Assembly: GCF_014863545.1 (NCBI RefSeq)
Contig: NZ_CP062260.1
Span: 1,426,001-1,490,000, forward strand
DNA length: 64,000 nucleotides
Source: Paenibacillus sp. JNUCC32
GTDB taxonomy: Bacteria > Bacillota > Bacilli > Paenibacillales > Paenibacillaceae
Direction of reading: 5' to 3'
Each line of letters begins with the position of its first letter. Within the stretch, counting starts at the first letter, position 1. Below, piece by piece: positions 55,065 through 64,000 of this stretch. The notes beneath the pieces were generated by a model. It worked only from the letters and a program-made list of their open reading frames with translations, ran no database searches and was not told the DNA's origin. Made by a program: the position numbers and the translations under genes.

Positions 55065-55088
55065 AACCGCGGATATCGCGGTTTTTTT
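55065..55088 (+). terminator. Terminator of the glycosidase gene
   Basis: AACCGCG pairs with CGCGGTT over a short loop and is followed by a T run. From here to 55416 (about 330 nt) I see no gene or recognisable signal. Confidence 0.82.
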
Positions 55089-55416
55089 GTTGTACGGATC
55101 TATGTCCAAATCACCAAAAGGAATGAGCAGAAATATTGCGATTACCTCTGAAAGATGTCGCAACCCTTGTTCCGTAGTGCATGAACAATGCGAACAAGCG
55201 GTAAGCACCGCAGGTATTCATGAATGAGGGATATGTATCCATTGCGGGCCGGGCCAATATTTAGCTTTTACAGCCAGTGCGGAGAATCGAATCAAGATAG
55301 ACGACCATTGTGGGGTGCACTATACGGGCTATTTTTAGATCGCTGTTTTCATTTTGTCACATAATCAGCCTCCTTCCTGTCTTGTTTAATGACAACGCAT
55401 GAAGGAGGTTTCTTCG

Positions 55417-55640
55417 ATGGATTGCAAAGCATGATGTGGCCATTGTGGGTGGAGGTATTGCCGGACTGACCGCAGCTCATTATTTAGCAAGAGGAGGAAA
55501 ACGCGTCGGCGTATCGCTGGCGTGTACTATTTGAAGAAAGGCTGGGGAGCCCTGATCGAGGAGATGTGTTCGGAAGCACGTCGGCTAGGCGTAGTCTTGA
55601 TTACAGGCAGGAAAGTCAATGCTGTTGAGCATGGTAACGG
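55417..55640 (+). pseudogene. Remnant of an FAD-dependent oxidoreductase
   Basis: After AAGGAGG, ATGGATTGCAAAGCATGA stops in frame, but a one-base shift continues as HDVAIVGGGIAGLTAAHYLA, the FAD-binding start of an amine-oxidase-like enzyme. The frame then breaks again, and YYLKKGWGALIEEMCSEARR resembles a mid-protein piece. Most of a roughly 450-residue protein is therefore missing between the two pieces. This is a decayed gene with at least two frame changes and a large deletion. Confidence 0.72.
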
Positions 55641-55956
55641 GAGTGCAGCGAGTTCGACTCCTGACGCCGTCCATTATACAGATGGAGGCGGCAAAGCGCC
55701 GGCCGCGAAGCAGCCCGTCGTCGGAGCGACGCGAGTCATTCCGTTTTTTATGCAATGGATGGATTGGTTCGGGCGTCCCGACAGCCATTATTCCTATATC
55801 ATCACTACGGTCAACGGAAGCCCGGGAATCGTCATGATGATCGGCGGACGCGTTGCTTACGTTTACTCGTTTGAGGCTTCGAACAGTCGGATTCGTTCCA
55901 TTTATACAGTTGCAAATCCTGACAAACTCAAATATCTGGAGGAGGTAGTGAGATGA
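55641..55956 (+). pseudogene. C-terminal remnant of an ECF41 (SigJ-like) sigma factor
   Basis: The open frame from GTG 55522 continues from oxidoreductase sequence into a SnoaL-like domain typical of ECF41 sigma factors: YTDGGGKAPAAKQPVVGATR, VNGSPGIVMMIGGRVAYV and IYTVANPDKLKYLEEV. Sigma regions 2 and 4 are absent, so it cannot act as a sigma factor. ECF41 factors are often encoded next to oxidoreductases, which fits a collapsed two-gene locus. It overlaps the start of the following VOC gene by ATGA. Confidence 0.7.
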
Positions 55957-56675
55957 GAATCATCGAATTGGAACTGAGAACCGCCCGGTTAGCCGAACTG
56001 AAGGAGTTCTACACAGAAAGACTTGGATTTGCTCTAGCAGATATGACGGAACATTCCATCACGATCGTTGCCGGTGAAACGAGGTTGACTTTCGTTCGCG
56101 AGGAGGAGGAAGGGGTACGGCCGTCCTACCATTTGGCAATGAACATCCCCGAGAACCAAATTCGCGAAGCGAAAAGCTGGCTCCTGGCCAAAGGCTGTCA
56201 GGTGCTTTCCGCTGCACCGCTTCCGTTCGCTGGAATCCAGGCAAACGAAGATATCGCCTATTTCGAAGGAACGGATGCGCATGCCTTCTATTTCGAGGAT
56301 CCTTCGGGGAATCTGGTGGAGTTCATTGCGCGGCATCGAATGGATAATGCCTTATCAGAGCCTTTCGATCATGAATCCATTCTGAATGTCAGCGAGATCG
56401 GCTTTCCGCTCCGCGGAAGCGTATCCGAGGCCGTTCAGCGCCTAGATTCTCGATTTGACGTCACGCGTTATATCGGGGACGGAAAGACGTTTCAGATGCT
56501 CGGTGACGAGTACGGAATGTTCATCCTGGGGGATATGGCCATCGGCTGGTATCCTTCGATGAAGATTCCGGAAGTTCATCCTATCGGAATGACGATTCTC
56601 GATTCCAAAGAAGGGGAGTTTCAGTTGGATCCGTACCCATACACCATTCGTGCGGTGTCCGAAAGGTTAGTCTAA
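55953..56675 (+). CDS. VOC (glyoxalase/dioxygenase fold) protein
   Basis: A 240-residue protein. The first VOC unit is complete: LRTARLAELKEFYTERLGFA at the start, then DAHAFYFEDPSGNLVEFIAR with the Glu metal-ligand position. The second half is a weaker repeat ending LDPYPYTIRAV. It resembles CatE/ring-cleavage and glyoxalase-like proteins of unknown substrate. GGAGG precedes the ATG, which overlaps the pseudogene upstream. It may be co-transcribed with the membrane protein downstream. Confidence 0.82.
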   Translation: MRIIELELRTARLAELKEFYTERLGFALADMTEHSITIVAGETRLTFVREEEEGVRPSYHLAMNIPENQIREAKSWLLAKGCQVLSAAPLPFAGIQANEDIAYFEGTDAHAFYFEDPSGNLVEFIARHRMDNALSEPFDHESILNVSEIGFPLRGSVSEAVQRLDSRFDVTRYIGDGKTFQMLGDEYGMFILGDMAIGWYPSMKIPEVHPIGMTILDSKEGEFQLDPYPYTIRAVSERLV

Positions 56676-56689
56676 GGGAGGAATTAACG

Positions 56690-57097
56690 ATGGAAGTACA
56701 AAAAATAACCGCTACCCGCTCTTCGCTGCCGGCTGCCGCTCAATATGCGCGGCTAGGTTTTAGTATATTGAACGTGCTTTTTGCGATCTGCATCGCGTTA
56801 CAGGTGTTCTTGGCTGGATTCGCGCTGTTCGTGGATTCGTCTCAATGGGGGATGCATGGTAATTTCGCCATGTACTTCGCGCCTATCCCCGTATTGTTGT
56901 TTATATTGTCTTTTCCGGCGAGACTGCCCAAGGGCATGAAAGTTAAGAGTTTGGTGCTGATCGGCCTAATCCTTTTGATCTTCGCGACGGCTGTCTTTTC
57001 GGAAAAAATCGGATTTGCGGCAGCGGCACATCCCGTCATCTCGCTGGGCTTATTCTTGAACGCGTTGTTGATTATGAGGGAGATGACGAAAGGATAG
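56690..57097 (+). CDS. Small membrane protein, DUF6220-like
   Basis: A 135-residue protein with four hydrophobic segments. LFAICIALQVFLAGFALFVD, the single His in WGMHGNFAMY and the C-terminal AAHPVISLGLFLNAL match the pattern I associate with DUF6220. Function unknown. It starts 14 nt after the VOC gene, with GGGAGG upstream. Confidence 0.72.
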   Translation: MEVQKITATRSSLPAAAQYARLGFSILNVLFAICIALQVFLAGFALFVDSSQWGMHGNFAMYFAPIPVLLFILSFPARLPKGMKVKSLVLIGLILLIFATAVFSEKIGFAAAAHPVISLGLFLNALLIMREMTKG

Positions 57098-57336
57098 ATG
57101 AGAGAAAGAAGCCTATAGATTTGCCATAAACAATGGTAAAGCAAAAGCTGGAAAACACGAAGTCACGTATATATACCTGTTTCCCAATCGTCTTTATGAA
57201 TAGTGTGAAAACGAATTTATATATAATTGTATAAAAGTAAAACTATGGTATTCTGAGAGTATAAGGATGAGGTTGTTCCTCGAACGGGACCATTGTTGAG
57301 TAAAAATTTGATATCAAAACTTTAGGAGGATGAAAA

Positions 57337-57687
57337 ATGAAGGTCAAACGAATTGTTACAAATGTTGCGACGCAGGAGATTTCCAAAGCTTCGTATTTTT
57401 ACGGGGAAGTACTTGGACTTGATCAACTAATGGATATGGGATTTATTGCAACATACGGTTCGCATGAGAAAATGGGCACTCAGGTTAGTTTCCTATCAGA
57501 GGGAGGCTCCGGAGCACCTGTGCCTGATCTGTCGATTGAGGTTGATGATCTTGATGAAGCGTTAACTCGGATAAAAGAAGCAGGAATTCCAATTGAGTAT
57601 GGACCAACCGAGGAGCCATGGGGGGTTCGGCGTTTTTTTGTTAGGGACCCATTCGGGAAACTTATCAATATTCTTATCCATCTTTAA
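57337..57687 (+). CDS. VOC family protein
   Basis: A 116-residue single-domain glyoxalase-fold protein. ISKASYFYGEVLGLDQLMDM at the N terminus and FVRDPFGKLINILIHL at the C terminus are standard. TAGGAGG precedes the ATG. A Glu/His metal set is not complete by eye, so it may be a binding protein and not an enzyme. Confidence 0.85.
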   Translation: MKVKRIVTNVATQEISKASYFYGEVLGLDQLMDMGFIATYGSHEKMGTQVSFLSEGGSGAPVPDLSIEVDDLDEALTRIKEAGIPIEYGPTEEPWGVRRFFVRDPFGKLINILIHL

Positions 57688-57864
57688 ATAATAAATGGAG
57701 CAAATCGTTGCATGGGCAGCGATAGCCCGGAAATGGAACTCGTCCAACCAATGGGCAGACGTATGGAGAACTTCATCGTTACGGGCCCCTTTATGAAGTA
57801 TATTCATGCTGGCAACGGACAACGCTTAAGGTTAAGTAAATCTTATGTGGGAGGTCATAATTTC

Positions 57865-58113
57865 TTGAAATTTGAACTAGGACGTTGCTTACTGAATGAA
57901 CGATTGGTGGAATCCGGGAAGTCAGCGGAATGGTTGGCAAAAGACTTGCTTATTAAACCGGAACGAGTATACGACTTTATTGAGAACAAAAGAGTGATGC
58001 CACTCAAAATTGCCGTATCGATCGCCGATTCCATCGGTTGTGACGTTCGTGCCTTATATGAATTAATTCCGCACCATAATGAAGCAAAGGGAGATTCGCG
58101 GAATAATGGGTAG
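57865..58113 (+). CDS. Small XRE-family DNA-binding protein
   Basis: An 82-residue helix-turn-helix protein. The HTH spans SGKSAEWLAKDLLIKPERVY and MPLKIAVSIADSIGCDVRAL, with a short tail. TTG 57865 is chosen because GGGAGG lies 10 nt upstream; the open frame extends back to 57712, but those codons do not look like a family N terminus. Its target is unknown; it may act on its neighbours. Confidence 0.78.
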   Translation: MKFELGRCLLNERLVESGKSAEWLAKDLLIKPERVYDFIENKRVMPLKIAVSIADSIGCDVRALYELIPHHNEAKGDSRNNG

Positions 58114-58183
58114 GCTGCACTAAGGCTACAAATGTGATTCATTGATCTAAGTTCACGGGAATCGATAGCTCTATCAAAATAAG

Positions 58184-58217
58184 AAGGCAGCTGATCATTT
58201 GTGATCGGCTGCCTTTT
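58184..58217 (+). terminator. Terminator after the XRE gene
   Basis: AAGGCAGCTGATCA pairs with TGATCGGCTGCCTT, followed by TTTT. Confidence 0.88.
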
Positions 58218-58357
58218 TTAAACTCTCTGCAATTCATGAACCGGTTAGATAAGCGTTTAGCTATATTTCACTGCACCTAGCATTAAGTTAACGGGCAGGA
58301 TTACTCAATAAAATCATAGAATACCTAATATGGGATTTGATCTTAGGAGGGCGGAAA

Positions 58358-58870
58358 ATGGAATTCACATTTATTCGGCACGGTCATGGAGAACATCTCA
58401 ACGATTATCCGAATCGGTTGAATACGCTGCATCCTAGTCTTACAGAGTACGGCAAATTTCAAGTAACGCAGCTACGAAATGAAATTAAAATGGATCCTGA
58501 TGATTTAGTTCTTGTAAGTCCCACTAAACGTACAATTGAGACGGCAATGATTATAAAAAATGGCATGGACTTCATTATTTCTCCATTGGTTGGTCCGAGA
58601 ATGTTTCCTCAGAACCCCGAACTTCCTTTTTTAGCTTGCGATCACATCCTTTCTAAAACGGAAATTACCCATCTGTATGGAGATATTGAAATTCTTGATT
58701 TCAATTTGGATTGCTGGAAAGAAGGGATCAATAGGATCGAACAAGATATTTTCGAACGATATGCTGCGCGGTTGTTAGAGTGGATCGGGGAAAGTTATAA
58801 AAAAATATTCTTTATTTCACATGATGGTACGATAACGAATTATCGGATATTGCTTGGAGAAAAAGATTGA
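58358..58870 (+). CDS. Histidine phosphatase family protein
   Basis: A 170-residue phosphoglycerate-mutase-like enzyme. The catalytic FTFIRHGHGEHLN carries the RHG motif. VLVSPTKRTIETAMI is the second Arg block, and FFISHDGTITNYRIL holds the C-terminal His. The start is ATG 58358 after TTAGGAGG. It is shorter than glycolytic mutases, so a small-molecule phosphatase is likelier. Its base composition is more AT-rich than that of its neighbours, which may indicate recent acquisition. Confidence 0.88.
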   Translation: MEFTFIRHGHGEHLNDYPNRLNTLHPSLTEYGKFQVTQLRNEIKMDPDDLVLVSPTKRTIETAMIIKNGMDFIISPLVGPRMFPQNPELPFLACDHILSKTEITHLYGDIEILDFNLDCWKEGINRIEQDIFERYAARLLEWIGESYKKIFFISHDGTITNYRILLGEKD

Positions 58871-58966
58871 CCAGGAAAGATTTTCTCGGGGAGGCTGGGG
58901 TATACCGAATGAACTTGTAAGCTGTTGGACACTAAGCGCTAAGCTAACATCCCTTGAAAGGCTGTG

Positions 58967-59833
58967 ATGAACATCGGAAACCCATTGCGGGAAATCAATT
59001 GGGTGGAGAAAAGCAATACCCTTGAAGTTTTGCTCGAGCATGAAGGTTCATTTCATACCGTCTCCTTGGATTCGGGGCTGGAGGCAGAGGTAATGAAAAT
59101 CGCCGCGCCAACGGCAGACTACGTACTGAAAGTGTGGAACAAAGCGTCCAAGCCGAATGTACACGCTCAATATCAGATTTTGAATGCTTTATTCACGCAT
59201 GGATGTTCGGTCTCTGAGCCCGTGGGCTGGGGAACGGACCGAAATGGCGATTCAACATTGCTGACCAGTTATGACGGAACGCCCGTGCAAACGGTCGATC
59301 AGCGTAAACTAACGAAGCTGGTGAAAATTTTAGCGGATATACATAAGCTCCCGCTTGAAGATTTTATTGGTGACCGGTTACCCCGATATGAGTTCATTAA
59401 TTATTTCTTTCCTCGCATCGAGAACCACCCCGATGTCCGAATTCTTCTGGAAGAGCTTCTTCAGCGTGCGGATATGAAACAGTCATGTTTGATCCATGGC
59501 GATTACCACCTGGGCAATATTCTTGAGACTAAAGACAAGCTGACGGTGATCGATTGGACAAATGCTCAACGGGGGGATCCCAGATATGATGTTGCTTGGT
59601 CGATTATCGTAATGTGGGTATTTGCAAGCGAAAAGCAAGCCGCCATCTATCGTACCGCATGTTGTGCCGAGTATCGTTACGAAGAACAAGAGCTTGAATT
59701 ATTTGAAGCCATAGCCTGTCTGAGAGGAATCATGCTGTTTAAGGCGAATGATGTACCTATCGGTCATCGTACCATCTCAAGGTTTAGGTCCATATTGTCG
59801 AAAAACGAATATTTAAACGACCAATTGCTCTAA
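58967..59833 (+). CDS. Aminoglycoside phosphotransferase-family kinase
   Basis: A 288-residue APH/choline-kinase-fold protein. The catalytic loop is LIHGDYHLGNIL and the metal-binding loop is VIDWTNAQRGDPRYDVAW. The N-terminal lobe has YVLKVWNKASKPN at the ATP Lys position. The natural substrate is unknown; relatives phosphorylate antibiotics, sugars or amino alcohols. GAAAGG lies 5 nt before the ATG. Confidence 0.87.
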   Translation: MNIGNPLREINWVEKSNTLEVLLEHEGSFHTVSLDSGLEAEVMKIAAPTADYVLKVWNKASKPNVHAQYQILNALFTHGCSVSEPVGWGTDRNGDSTLLTSYDGTPVQTVDQRKLTKLVKILADIHKLPLEDFIGDRLPRYEFINYFFPRIENHPDVRILLEELLQRADMKQSCLIHGDYHLGNILETKDKLTVIDWTNAQRGDPRYDVAWSIIVMWVFASEKQAAIYRTACCAEYRYEEQELELFEAIACLRGIMLFKANDVPIGHRTISRFRSILSKNEYLNDQLL

Positions 59834-59995
59834 AGCACTCCTAGATGAATATCACGCAGAAATGTGCAGCAGTATCAGGTTATGCTTAAACGTTTGCTAA
59901 AGAGCATTAGAAGAGATTACGCAGGAATGGCATTTGGGGAAACTCCCGTATGTCGGTTGCACCGCATTTAATGGATAAAGGAGAGTTGATGCCCA

Positions 59996-60718
59996 TTGGA
60001 AACAATCGCTTGCGTCACGGGAGCCGATCGGGGTTTAGGATTGAGCTTGGCGAAATGGCTTCTTGAAAACGGATACACCGTGTTTGCCGGACGCTATATG
60101 GAGGATTGGGACGCGCTGGATCGATTGCTGGAGGATTATCCGGACCAGCTGGAACTGATTCCGCTTGATATCGGCGACGATGCCAGCGTGCAGCAGGCAG
60201 CCAAGCTGATCCGGGATAAGGCGCCGCATCTGGATCTGCTCATAAACAATGCCGGCATCACGAAACGGTCCGATCTGGCGAACATTCAGGGCGAACTGGA
60301 TTTTGCCGACATGGCCCAAATCTACAACGTCAATACCCTCGGACCTCTTCGGGTAAGTCATGCACTTATCGATCTGCTGCTCCAAGGAAACAACAAGCTC
60401 GTGGTCAATATCTCTTCCGAAGCCGGCAGCGTCAGCAGAAATAAACGTAAGGAGATGTACGGCTACTGTATGTCGAAATCCGCGCTCAATATGCAATCCT
60501 CGATACTGCATCAGCATCTGTCAGCCGATGGAGGACAGGTCATGGTGTTCTATCCCGGGTGGCTGCAATCCTACATGAGCGGCGAACTGAATCAAGAAGC
60601 GGCCGTGCCGCCGGACGTGTCTGCCGATCGCATCATGAAACTTGTGATGGACCATAAGGCATACACTGGCGAACAGCCGATTTTTCTGGATTATGAAGGA
60701 CAAGTGTGGCCCTGGTGA
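59996..60718 (+). CDS. SDR family oxidoreductase
   Basis: A 240-residue Rossmann-fold dehydrogenase. The cofactor motif is CVTGADRGLGLSLA, then LLINNAGITKRSD, VVNISSEAGSVS (catalytic Ser) and YGYCMSKSALNMQ (YxxxK). The start is TTG 59996 with AAAGGAGAG 11 nt upstream; no in-frame ATG is available. It is followed 27 nt later by the ThuA gene and precedes a fucose isomerase locus, so it may be a sugar dehydrogenase. Confidence 0.9.
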   Translation: METIACVTGADRGLGLSLAKWLLENGYTVFAGRYMEDWDALDRLLEDYPDQLELIPLDIGDDASVQQAAKLIRDKAPHLDLLINNAGITKRSDLANIQGELDFADMAQIYNVNTLGPLRVSHALIDLLLQGNNKLVVNISSEAGSVSRNKRKEMYGYCMSKSALNMQSSILHQHLSADGGQVMVFYPGWLQSYMSGELNQEAAVPPDVSADRIMKLVMDHKAYTGEQPIFLDYEGQVWPW

Positions 60719-60745
60719 AAGGGCGGGAGAGGAGACTGCAAATCA

Positions 60746-61378
60746 ATGAAAGCCATTGCGCTGGGACAATACGAGGGAGCGAAATATCATCCGTTTACGC
60801 AGATTGACCGCGAACTGCAAACCATTTTCGAACCTGCGATGGACGTGGAATGCACGGATGATTACGCCGTACTGCAAAAGGATAAGCTGGAGGGATATGA
60901 TCTGTTCATATCGTACGCAGAGTTTTCGGATGGGGAGATACCTGAAGAGCAGGTACAAGCGCTCATATCCTATGTGCGCAACGGCGGGGGGCTCTTAGTT
61001 ATCCACAACGGCATCTCGCTGCAGCGGAGTACGGAGCTGGAAAAGTTAATCGGCGGGCGATTTACGGGACATCCGGCATATACGTCGCTGCCCGTTCGAT
61101 ATCAATCGGGGAGCCATCCGATCGTGGAGAGCTTAACCGATTTTACGATCGATGAAGAACCCTATCGGTTCGAATTGAGTCCGCATGAAACAACGGTCGT
61201 CTTTGCGGAATACGAGCATGACGGCCAGCGCTGGCCTGCGGCGTGGGCACATCACTACGGCTCCGGCCGGGTGGTATATCTGATGCCAGGTCATCATTTG
61301 CCGTCTTTTCGGATAGAATCCGTGCGTCATCTGATTCGGGAGAGCGGACTGTGGGCTGCCCGGAAGTGCGTAGACTAG
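60746..61378 (+). CDS. ThuA-domain protein
   Basis: A 210-residue class I glutamine-amidotransferase-like fold protein of the ThuA family, associated with sugar metabolism. GGGLLVIHNGISLQ and LIGGRFTGHPAYTSLPV are the characteristic blocks, and AWAHHYGSGRVVYLMPGHH is near the C terminus. No complete catalytic triad can be assigned. It is co-directional with the SDR gene upstream. Confidence 0.88.
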   Translation: MKAIALGQYEGAKYHPFTQIDRELQTIFEPAMDVECTDDYAVLQKDKLEGYDLFISYAEFSDGEIPEEQVQALISYVRNGGGLLVIHNGISLQRSTELEKLIGGRFTGHPAYTSLPVRYQSGSHPIVESLTDFTIDEEPYRFELSPHETTVVFAEYEHDGQRWPAAWAHHYGSGRVVYLMPGHHLPSFRIESVRHLIRESGLWAARKCVD

Positions 61379-61513
61379 AAAATCGGCACTCATCATAGGC
61401 ATTCCATCACCGCCATCGAAGGCGGTGATTTTTAATTTGCGCGGAATAGTTCCTGCTGCCAAACGCATTCGTTCCGCCCGGATCTGGTTTTCCGGAAAAA
61501 TCTAAAAAGAGGG

Positions 61514-61543
61514 TTGACAGCAGCATGTCCCTTCCTTTAATCT
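61514..61543 (+). promoter_or_regulatory. SigA promoter of the lacI-fucI operon
   Basis: TTGACA (61514-61519), an 18-nt spacer, TAATCT (61538-61543). The operator repeats start 3 nt downstream. Confidence 0.6.
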
Positions 61544-61545
61544 GT

Positions 61546-61577
61546 GTATGTAATCGTTTACGTAATCGATTACATAC
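61546..61577. promoter_or_regulatory. LacI-family operator
   Basis: GTATGTAATCG (61546-61556) and CGATTACATAC (61567-61577) form an 11-bp perfect inverted repeat. A second palindrome, GTAATCGATTAC (61562-61573), lies within it. TGTAATCGTTTACG also fits the CcpA/LacI half-site style. The site covers the expected transcription start, 35 nt before the regulator gene, so autorepression is likely. Confidence 0.8.
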
Positions 61578-61611
61578 AGGAATCAGGATGATATTTTGAG
61601 GTGAACGATGA

Positions 61612-62619
61612 TTGGCAAAAGCAACGATTAAACAAGTAGCAGCGGCAGCAGAAGTATCTACGGCAACCGTTTCAAGAGTGCTTAACAACAGCGATTATGT
61701 AAGCGATGAAATTAAAGAGCGGGTGATGGCGGCCGTGAACCGGTTGAATTATCGTCCGAGCGCCATAGCCCGAAGCCTGAAGCAGGACCGCACGTACATG
61801 ATCGGCGTGATCGTGCCCGATATTTCAAATCCCTATTTCATGGGCATATCCCGAGGCATTGAGGATATTGTAGGTAAAGAGGGCTTTCAGTTAATATTTT
61901 GCAGCTCGGACGAGAACCCGGAGAAGGAGAGACGATTGCTAAAGCTTCTGCAGGAAAAGCGCGTGGATGCCGTCGTATTGGCAACGTCGGGCGGGAACGA
62001 CCCGGCGATCAAGCAGATTGCGGATTCCAACATGCCGATCGTGCTTGTGGACAGGAAGCTGGACTCGCCGGAAACAGGATCGAAGCTCGATCTGGTGGCC
62101 GAGGACAATACCGAGGGAGCCTTGCGCCTAACCCGGAAGCTGCTCGAGGAAGGACATACGGCTATCGGCGTAGTTAACGGGCCAACGAGATCAAGCACGG
62201 GGAGGGAACGTCTCGAAGGCGTCATGAACGCGATGAAGGCATTTGGGCTGAACGAGGGCCCCCTGGTGTATAACGGAGATTTTTCCACGGAGGACGGAAT
62301 CCGGGCAGTTCAGCAATTTCTGAACGCGGAACGCAGGCCAACCGCCATCATTTCCCTGAATAACCGCATGAGCCTGGGCGTCCTGCTCGAGATTGTGCGC
62401 AGCGGCCTGAAAATTCCTGCCGACATGGCAGTTGCTTCTTTCGGCGAGGTGGAAGCCGGGCCTTTACTCAAGGAATCGGGACTCTACTACATGGAGCAGC
62501 ATCCCTACGATATGGGAATCAAGGCCGGAGAAATCCTTCTAAGCCGAATACGGGAAGAAGCCCGGCAGGATCCACCGGCTTATGAAATATACAGCAATGA
62601 AGTCAAACAGTTGAACTGA
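61612..62619 (+). CDS. LacI family repressor
   Basis: A 335-residue regulator. The headpiece [20 protein letters not shown] is followed by [16 protein letters not shown] and [10 protein letters not shown]. The periplasmic-binding-like ligand domain covers the rest ([17 protein letters not shown]). The start is TTG 61612 with GAGGTGA 8 nt upstream. It is followed directly by the fucose isomerase gene, so fucose or a derivative is the probable inducer. Confidence 0.92.
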   Translation: MAKATIKQVAAAAEVSTATVSRVLNNSDYVSDEIKERVMAAVNRLNYRPSAIARSLKQDRTYMIGVIVPDISNPYFMGISRGIEDIVGKEGFQLIFCSSDENPEKERRLLKLLQEKRVDAVVLATSGGNDPAIKQIADSNMPIVLVDRKLDSPETGSKLDLVAEDNTEGALRLTRKLLEEGHTAIGVVNGPTRSSTGRERLEGVMNAMKAFGLNEGPLVYNGDFSTEDGIRAVQQFLNAERRPTAIISLNNRMSLGVLLEIVRSGLKIPADMAVASFGEVEAGPLLKESGLYYMEQHPYDMGIKAGEILLSRIREEARQDPPAYEIYSNEVKQLN

Positions 62620-62660
62620 TCGTACATGCCGCCGCTCTAAAAACAGAGAGGATGATGGAG

Positions 62661-64000
62661 ATGCATAATCAATCAAACATCTGCAATCGATTGCAGAACG
62701 AATTGCCTAAAATCGGCATTCGCCCTATCGTGGATGGCCGGCGGGGTGGTATCCGGGAATCGTTAGAGGATGTCACCATGGATATGGCGAAACGAACCGC
62801 TCGCTTGCTCACCGAACGGCTAAGGCACAGCAACGGGCTTCCAGTGGAATGCGTGATTGCCGACACCTGTATCGGAGGGGTAGCTGAGGCCGCACGAACC
62901 GAAGAGAAATTTGCCAGGGAGAATGTAGGTCTTACCATTTCGGTGACACCATCCTGGTGCTATCCGACGGAAACGATGGATACCCACCCGACCAGGCCAA
63001 AAGCAATTTGGGGTTTCAACGGGACGGAACGTCCCGGGGCCGTATATCTGGCGGCGGCGCTGGGAGCGCATAATCAGAAGGGTCTGCCGGCCTTCTCCAT
63101 CTATGGACGCGATGTACAGGATATCGGGGATACCGAAATAACGGCGGATGTTCAGGAGAAGCTTCTGCAATTTGCCAAGGCAGGCCTTGCCGTAGCGACC
63201 ATGAAGGGGACCTCCTACTTATCGATGGGCACCGTATCCATGGGCATCGCGGGCTGCATCGTCGACGAAAACTTTTTTCAGAGGTATCTGGGGATGCGCA
63301 ACGAATATGTGGATATGACCGAATTCGTAAGGCGGATCGAGCTGGAAATTTACGATCATGACGAATATGAGCGGGCACTGGCCTGGATTAAACAGAATTG
63401 CAAGCCGGGAACGGACGTTAATCCGGAGCATTTAAAGCGGTCCGAAGAACAGAAGGAACAGGATTGGGAAACCGTCGCGAAGATGGCGCTGATTGCACGC
63501 GATTTGATGGTAGGCAATCCGAAGCTGGCGGCCATGGGATATGGAGAAGAAGCGCTCGGCCGACATGCACTGGCTGCAGGATTCCAAGGACAGCGTGCCT
63601 GGACGGATTACTTCCCGACGGGGGATTTCATGGAGGCGATATTGAATTCCTCTTTTGATTGGAACGGTCTGAGGGAGCCGTATATCGTCGCAACGGAGAA
63701 TGACAATCTGAATGGAATCACGATGCTGTTCGGTCATCTCCTGACGAATGCGGCCCAGGTGTTTGCAGACGTTCGTACATATTGGAGTCCGGATGCCGTG
63801 AAGCGAGTGACGGGATACGAGCTGGAGGGCATTGCGGCCAACGGCGTGATCCACCTGATCAATTCAGGACCGGCAGCACTAGACGGAACGGGAAGGCAAT
63901 CGAAAGACGGCAAGCCGGCCATGAAGCCGTTCTGGGATATCACGCAGGAGGAAGTCCAGGATTGTCTGGATGCAGTCAAGTGGTGTCCGGCTATTGATTT
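62661..64000 (+). CDS. fucI: L-fucose isomerase, 3' truncated by the window
   Basis: Converts L-fucose to L-fuculose (some members also isomerise D-arabinose). The frame is open to the right edge: about 446 of the usual roughly 590 residues are present. [20 protein letters not shown] is the diagnostic N terminus, with [13 protein letters not shown] and [17 protein letters not shown] further on. ATG 62661 is preferred, 9 nt after AGAGAGG; ATGs at 62652 and 62655 are in the same frame. It lies 41 nt after the LacI gene. Confidence 0.92.
   Translation, partial: MHNQSNICNRLQNELPKIGIRPIVDGRRGGIRESLEDVTMDMAKRTARLLTERLRHSNGLPVECVIADTCIGGVAEAARTEEKFARENVGLTISVTPSWCYPTETMDTHPTRPKAIWGFNGTERPGAVYLAAALGAHNQKGLPAFSIYGRDVQDIGDTEITADVQEKLLQFAKAGLAVATMKGTSYLSMGTVSMGIAGCIVDENFFQRYLGMRNEYVDMTEFVRRIELEIYDHDEYERALAWIKQNCKPGTDVNPEHLKRSEEQKEQDWETVAKMALIARDLMVGNPKLAAMGYGEEALGRHALAAGFQGQRAWTDYFPTGDFMEAILNSSFDWNGLREPYIVATENDNLNGITMLFGHLLTNAAQVFADVRTYWSPDAVKRVTGYELEGIAANGVIHLINSGPAALDGTGRQSKDGKPAMKPFWDITQEEVQDCLDAVKWCPAID

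Overview
The window looks like a chromosomal segment of a Paenibacillus-type Firmicute. It has mid-range G+C, strong AGGAGG-type ribosome binding sites, frequent TTG/GTG starts, many compact rho-independent terminators, an S-layer-homology (SLH) surface protein and many ABC uptake systems. I see no rRNA, tRNA, CRISPR array or insertion sequence. The assignment rests on gene content and style, not on a marker gene.

Layout. 0-3 kb: end of an aliphatic-sulfonate (ssu-type) cluster with two paralogous permeases and a flavin-dependent monooxygenase. 3-6 kb: an ECF-type sigma factor carrying a long C-terminal BtrH-like domain, then a small (p)ppGpp synthetase. 6-9 kb: hemY and a DUF1697 gene, bracketed by two homologous, previously unlabelled candidate structured RNAs. 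Each has the same GTTTCA-N13-GGGTA (SigB-like) promoter, an 11-bp closing helix and a terminator. 9-14.4 kb: a 1736-residue SLH-anchored multidomain phosphoesterase. 14.5-18 kb: M29 aminopeptidase, MerR regulator and divergent drug-efflux MFS. 18-21.2 kb: a sugar ABC importer on the minus strand. 21.7-22.4 kb: a metallophosphoesterase. 22.8-30.8 kb: a five-gene SWIM / HEAT-like / MoxR ATPase / DUF5682 / VWA operon, related to the E. coli yehLMPQ set and to MoxR-VWA conflict systems.

30.9-34.5 kb: two tiny minus-strand genes, then the pxpBCA 5-oxoprolinase genes followed by pyroglutamyl peptidase, a complete pyroglutamate salvage module. 34.6-37.2 kb: a PrsW-protease/toxin fusion with a downstream Imm7-type immunity gene. 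37.4-40.7 kb: a phosphodiester glycosidase and a GntR-regulated ABC-2 transporter. 40.7-42.2 kb: a CLC-F-type fluoride antiporter preceded by a fluoride riboswitch. 42.4-47.4 kb: a Fur-box-controlled siderophore uptake cluster. 47.5-52 kb: a reductase and a ytcD-ytbD-ytbE-like locus (HxlR, MFS, aldo/keto reductase) plus an SDR. 52-55 kb: an AraC regulator divergent from a GH127-like glycosidase. 55.4-56 kb: a decayed FAD oxidoreductase/ECF41 sigma remnant. 56-60 kb: small VOC, membrane, XRE, phosphatase and phosphotransferase genes. 60-64 kb: SDR, ThuA, a LacI regulator with a clear palindromic operator, and an L-fucose isomerase running off the end.

The strongest candidates for something undescribed are the paired RNA genes, the PrsW-toxin/Imm7 pair, the sigma-BtrH fusion and the five-component MoxR-VWA operon. 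All family assignments are from reading motifs; no database search was run.
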